Positions 63,722-64,000 of a DNA stretch of 64,000 nucleotides are shown in pieces. This DNA is from Brachionus manjavacas (lineage: Eukaryota; Rotifera; Eurotatoria; Ploima; Brachionidae). The first letter of the stretch is position 1, and each line of letters opens with the position of its first letter. The notes under the pieces are model-generated. The model was given only the letters and a program-made list of their open reading frames with translations, was not told the DNA's origin and did no database searches. The position numbers and the translations under genes are program-made. Location of the stretch: contig JAHQIY010000030.1 of NCBI GenBank assembly GCA_019054805.1, positions 372,001 through 436,000 of the forward strand. The letters are read 5' to 3'.

Positions 63722-64000
63722 TTAATAAATTTCGATTTTTATATAAATAATTATTCAATTTTAATTCGAATTTTTGATAACCAATTATTTTTAAAAATAT
63801 CAAATTTTTTTATTTTGATATTTTATTTGATGTTTTCTTCTTCACTATCTTAAGTACTCACTATCTTATTTTAGCCATTCCCGACATTTCTCACTGATTC
63901 TTTTTGTTTTGTTCTTTAAACATTCATTACCTAATGCTCTTCAGTCTGGTTCTCCATCTTTTCTATTTTTTCTTGATCGAAGCATATCTTCTGCCAAAAC
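63722..64000. other. AT-rich end of window
   Basis: No clear feature. On the minus strand a short frame with DQEKIEKMENQTEEH is open near the edge and could belong to an upstream exon outside the window. Confidence 0.3.

Overview
The window is eukaryotic repeat-rich DNA, very AT-rich, most likely from a small-genome invertebrate animal. The evidence is GT-AG introns of about 50-70 bp, pieces of the animal-type genes calpain, acetyl-CoA carboxylase (ACC) and core-1 beta3-galactosyltransferase, and debris of Ty3/gypsy, non-LTR, Mutator-like, Tc1/mariner and another transposase-like family. The short introns and composition would fit a rotifer, but the sequence does not decide the taxon. I see no intact host gene, tRNA, rRNA or CRISPR array. 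Nearly every coding stretch is a fragment or pseudogene.

The dominant architecture is a giant nested inverted duplication. A left arm (about 5,950-26,603) is repeated in reverse complement as a right arm (about 42,141-61,691). The inner ~9-10 kb of each arm is a core unit. A third, inverted copy of this core occupies 27,773-36,716, and its gene-fragment end is then tandemly duplicated and extended to 40,998. Reading order: left flank (1-5,949); outer arm L (5,950-16,440); core U1, forward (16,440-26,603); spacer 1 (26,604-27,772); core U2, inverted (27,773-36,716); tandem partial copy U2b (36,715-40,998); spacer 2 (40,999-42,140); core U3, inverted (42,141-52,380); outer arm R (52,380-61,691); right flank (61,692-64,000). 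The spacers at the symmetry centres hold arrays of a ~331 bp AT-rich repeat, and spacer 1 also holds a non-LTR reverse transcriptase tail.

Each core carries: a head-to-head pair of captured host exons (ACC on one side, calpain on the other, about 25 bp apart); an unrecognised gene X; a multi-exon unrecognised gene Y (YWRPHDF motif); a small gene Z resembling the basic-adaptor domain of giant-virus proteins; a Ty3/gypsy integrase fragment (element A); and copies of a TTCCGC...GCGGAA repeat. The calpain copies keep introns but all share a deletion that removes the catalytic cysteine segment and a frameshift, so the duplications happened after the gene had decayed. The outer arms carry gypsy element A with its pol end, a second gypsy element (B) followed by a RING-finger ORF and a possible LTR, a core-1 galactosyltransferase fragment, a Mutator-like transposase end with a SWIM zinc finger, and a maT-like (DD37D) mariner transposase end.

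The two outer arms differ by at least two large indels (about 0.72 and 0.45 kb) and scattered small changes, which favours a real, ageing duplication over a simple assembly mirror. The left flank has a transposase-like pseudogene plus another copy of genes Y and X. The right flank has an unrelated transposase-like pseudogene cut at the arm boundary, a 23-bp-arm perfect hairpin and a JAMM-like metalloprotease remnant.
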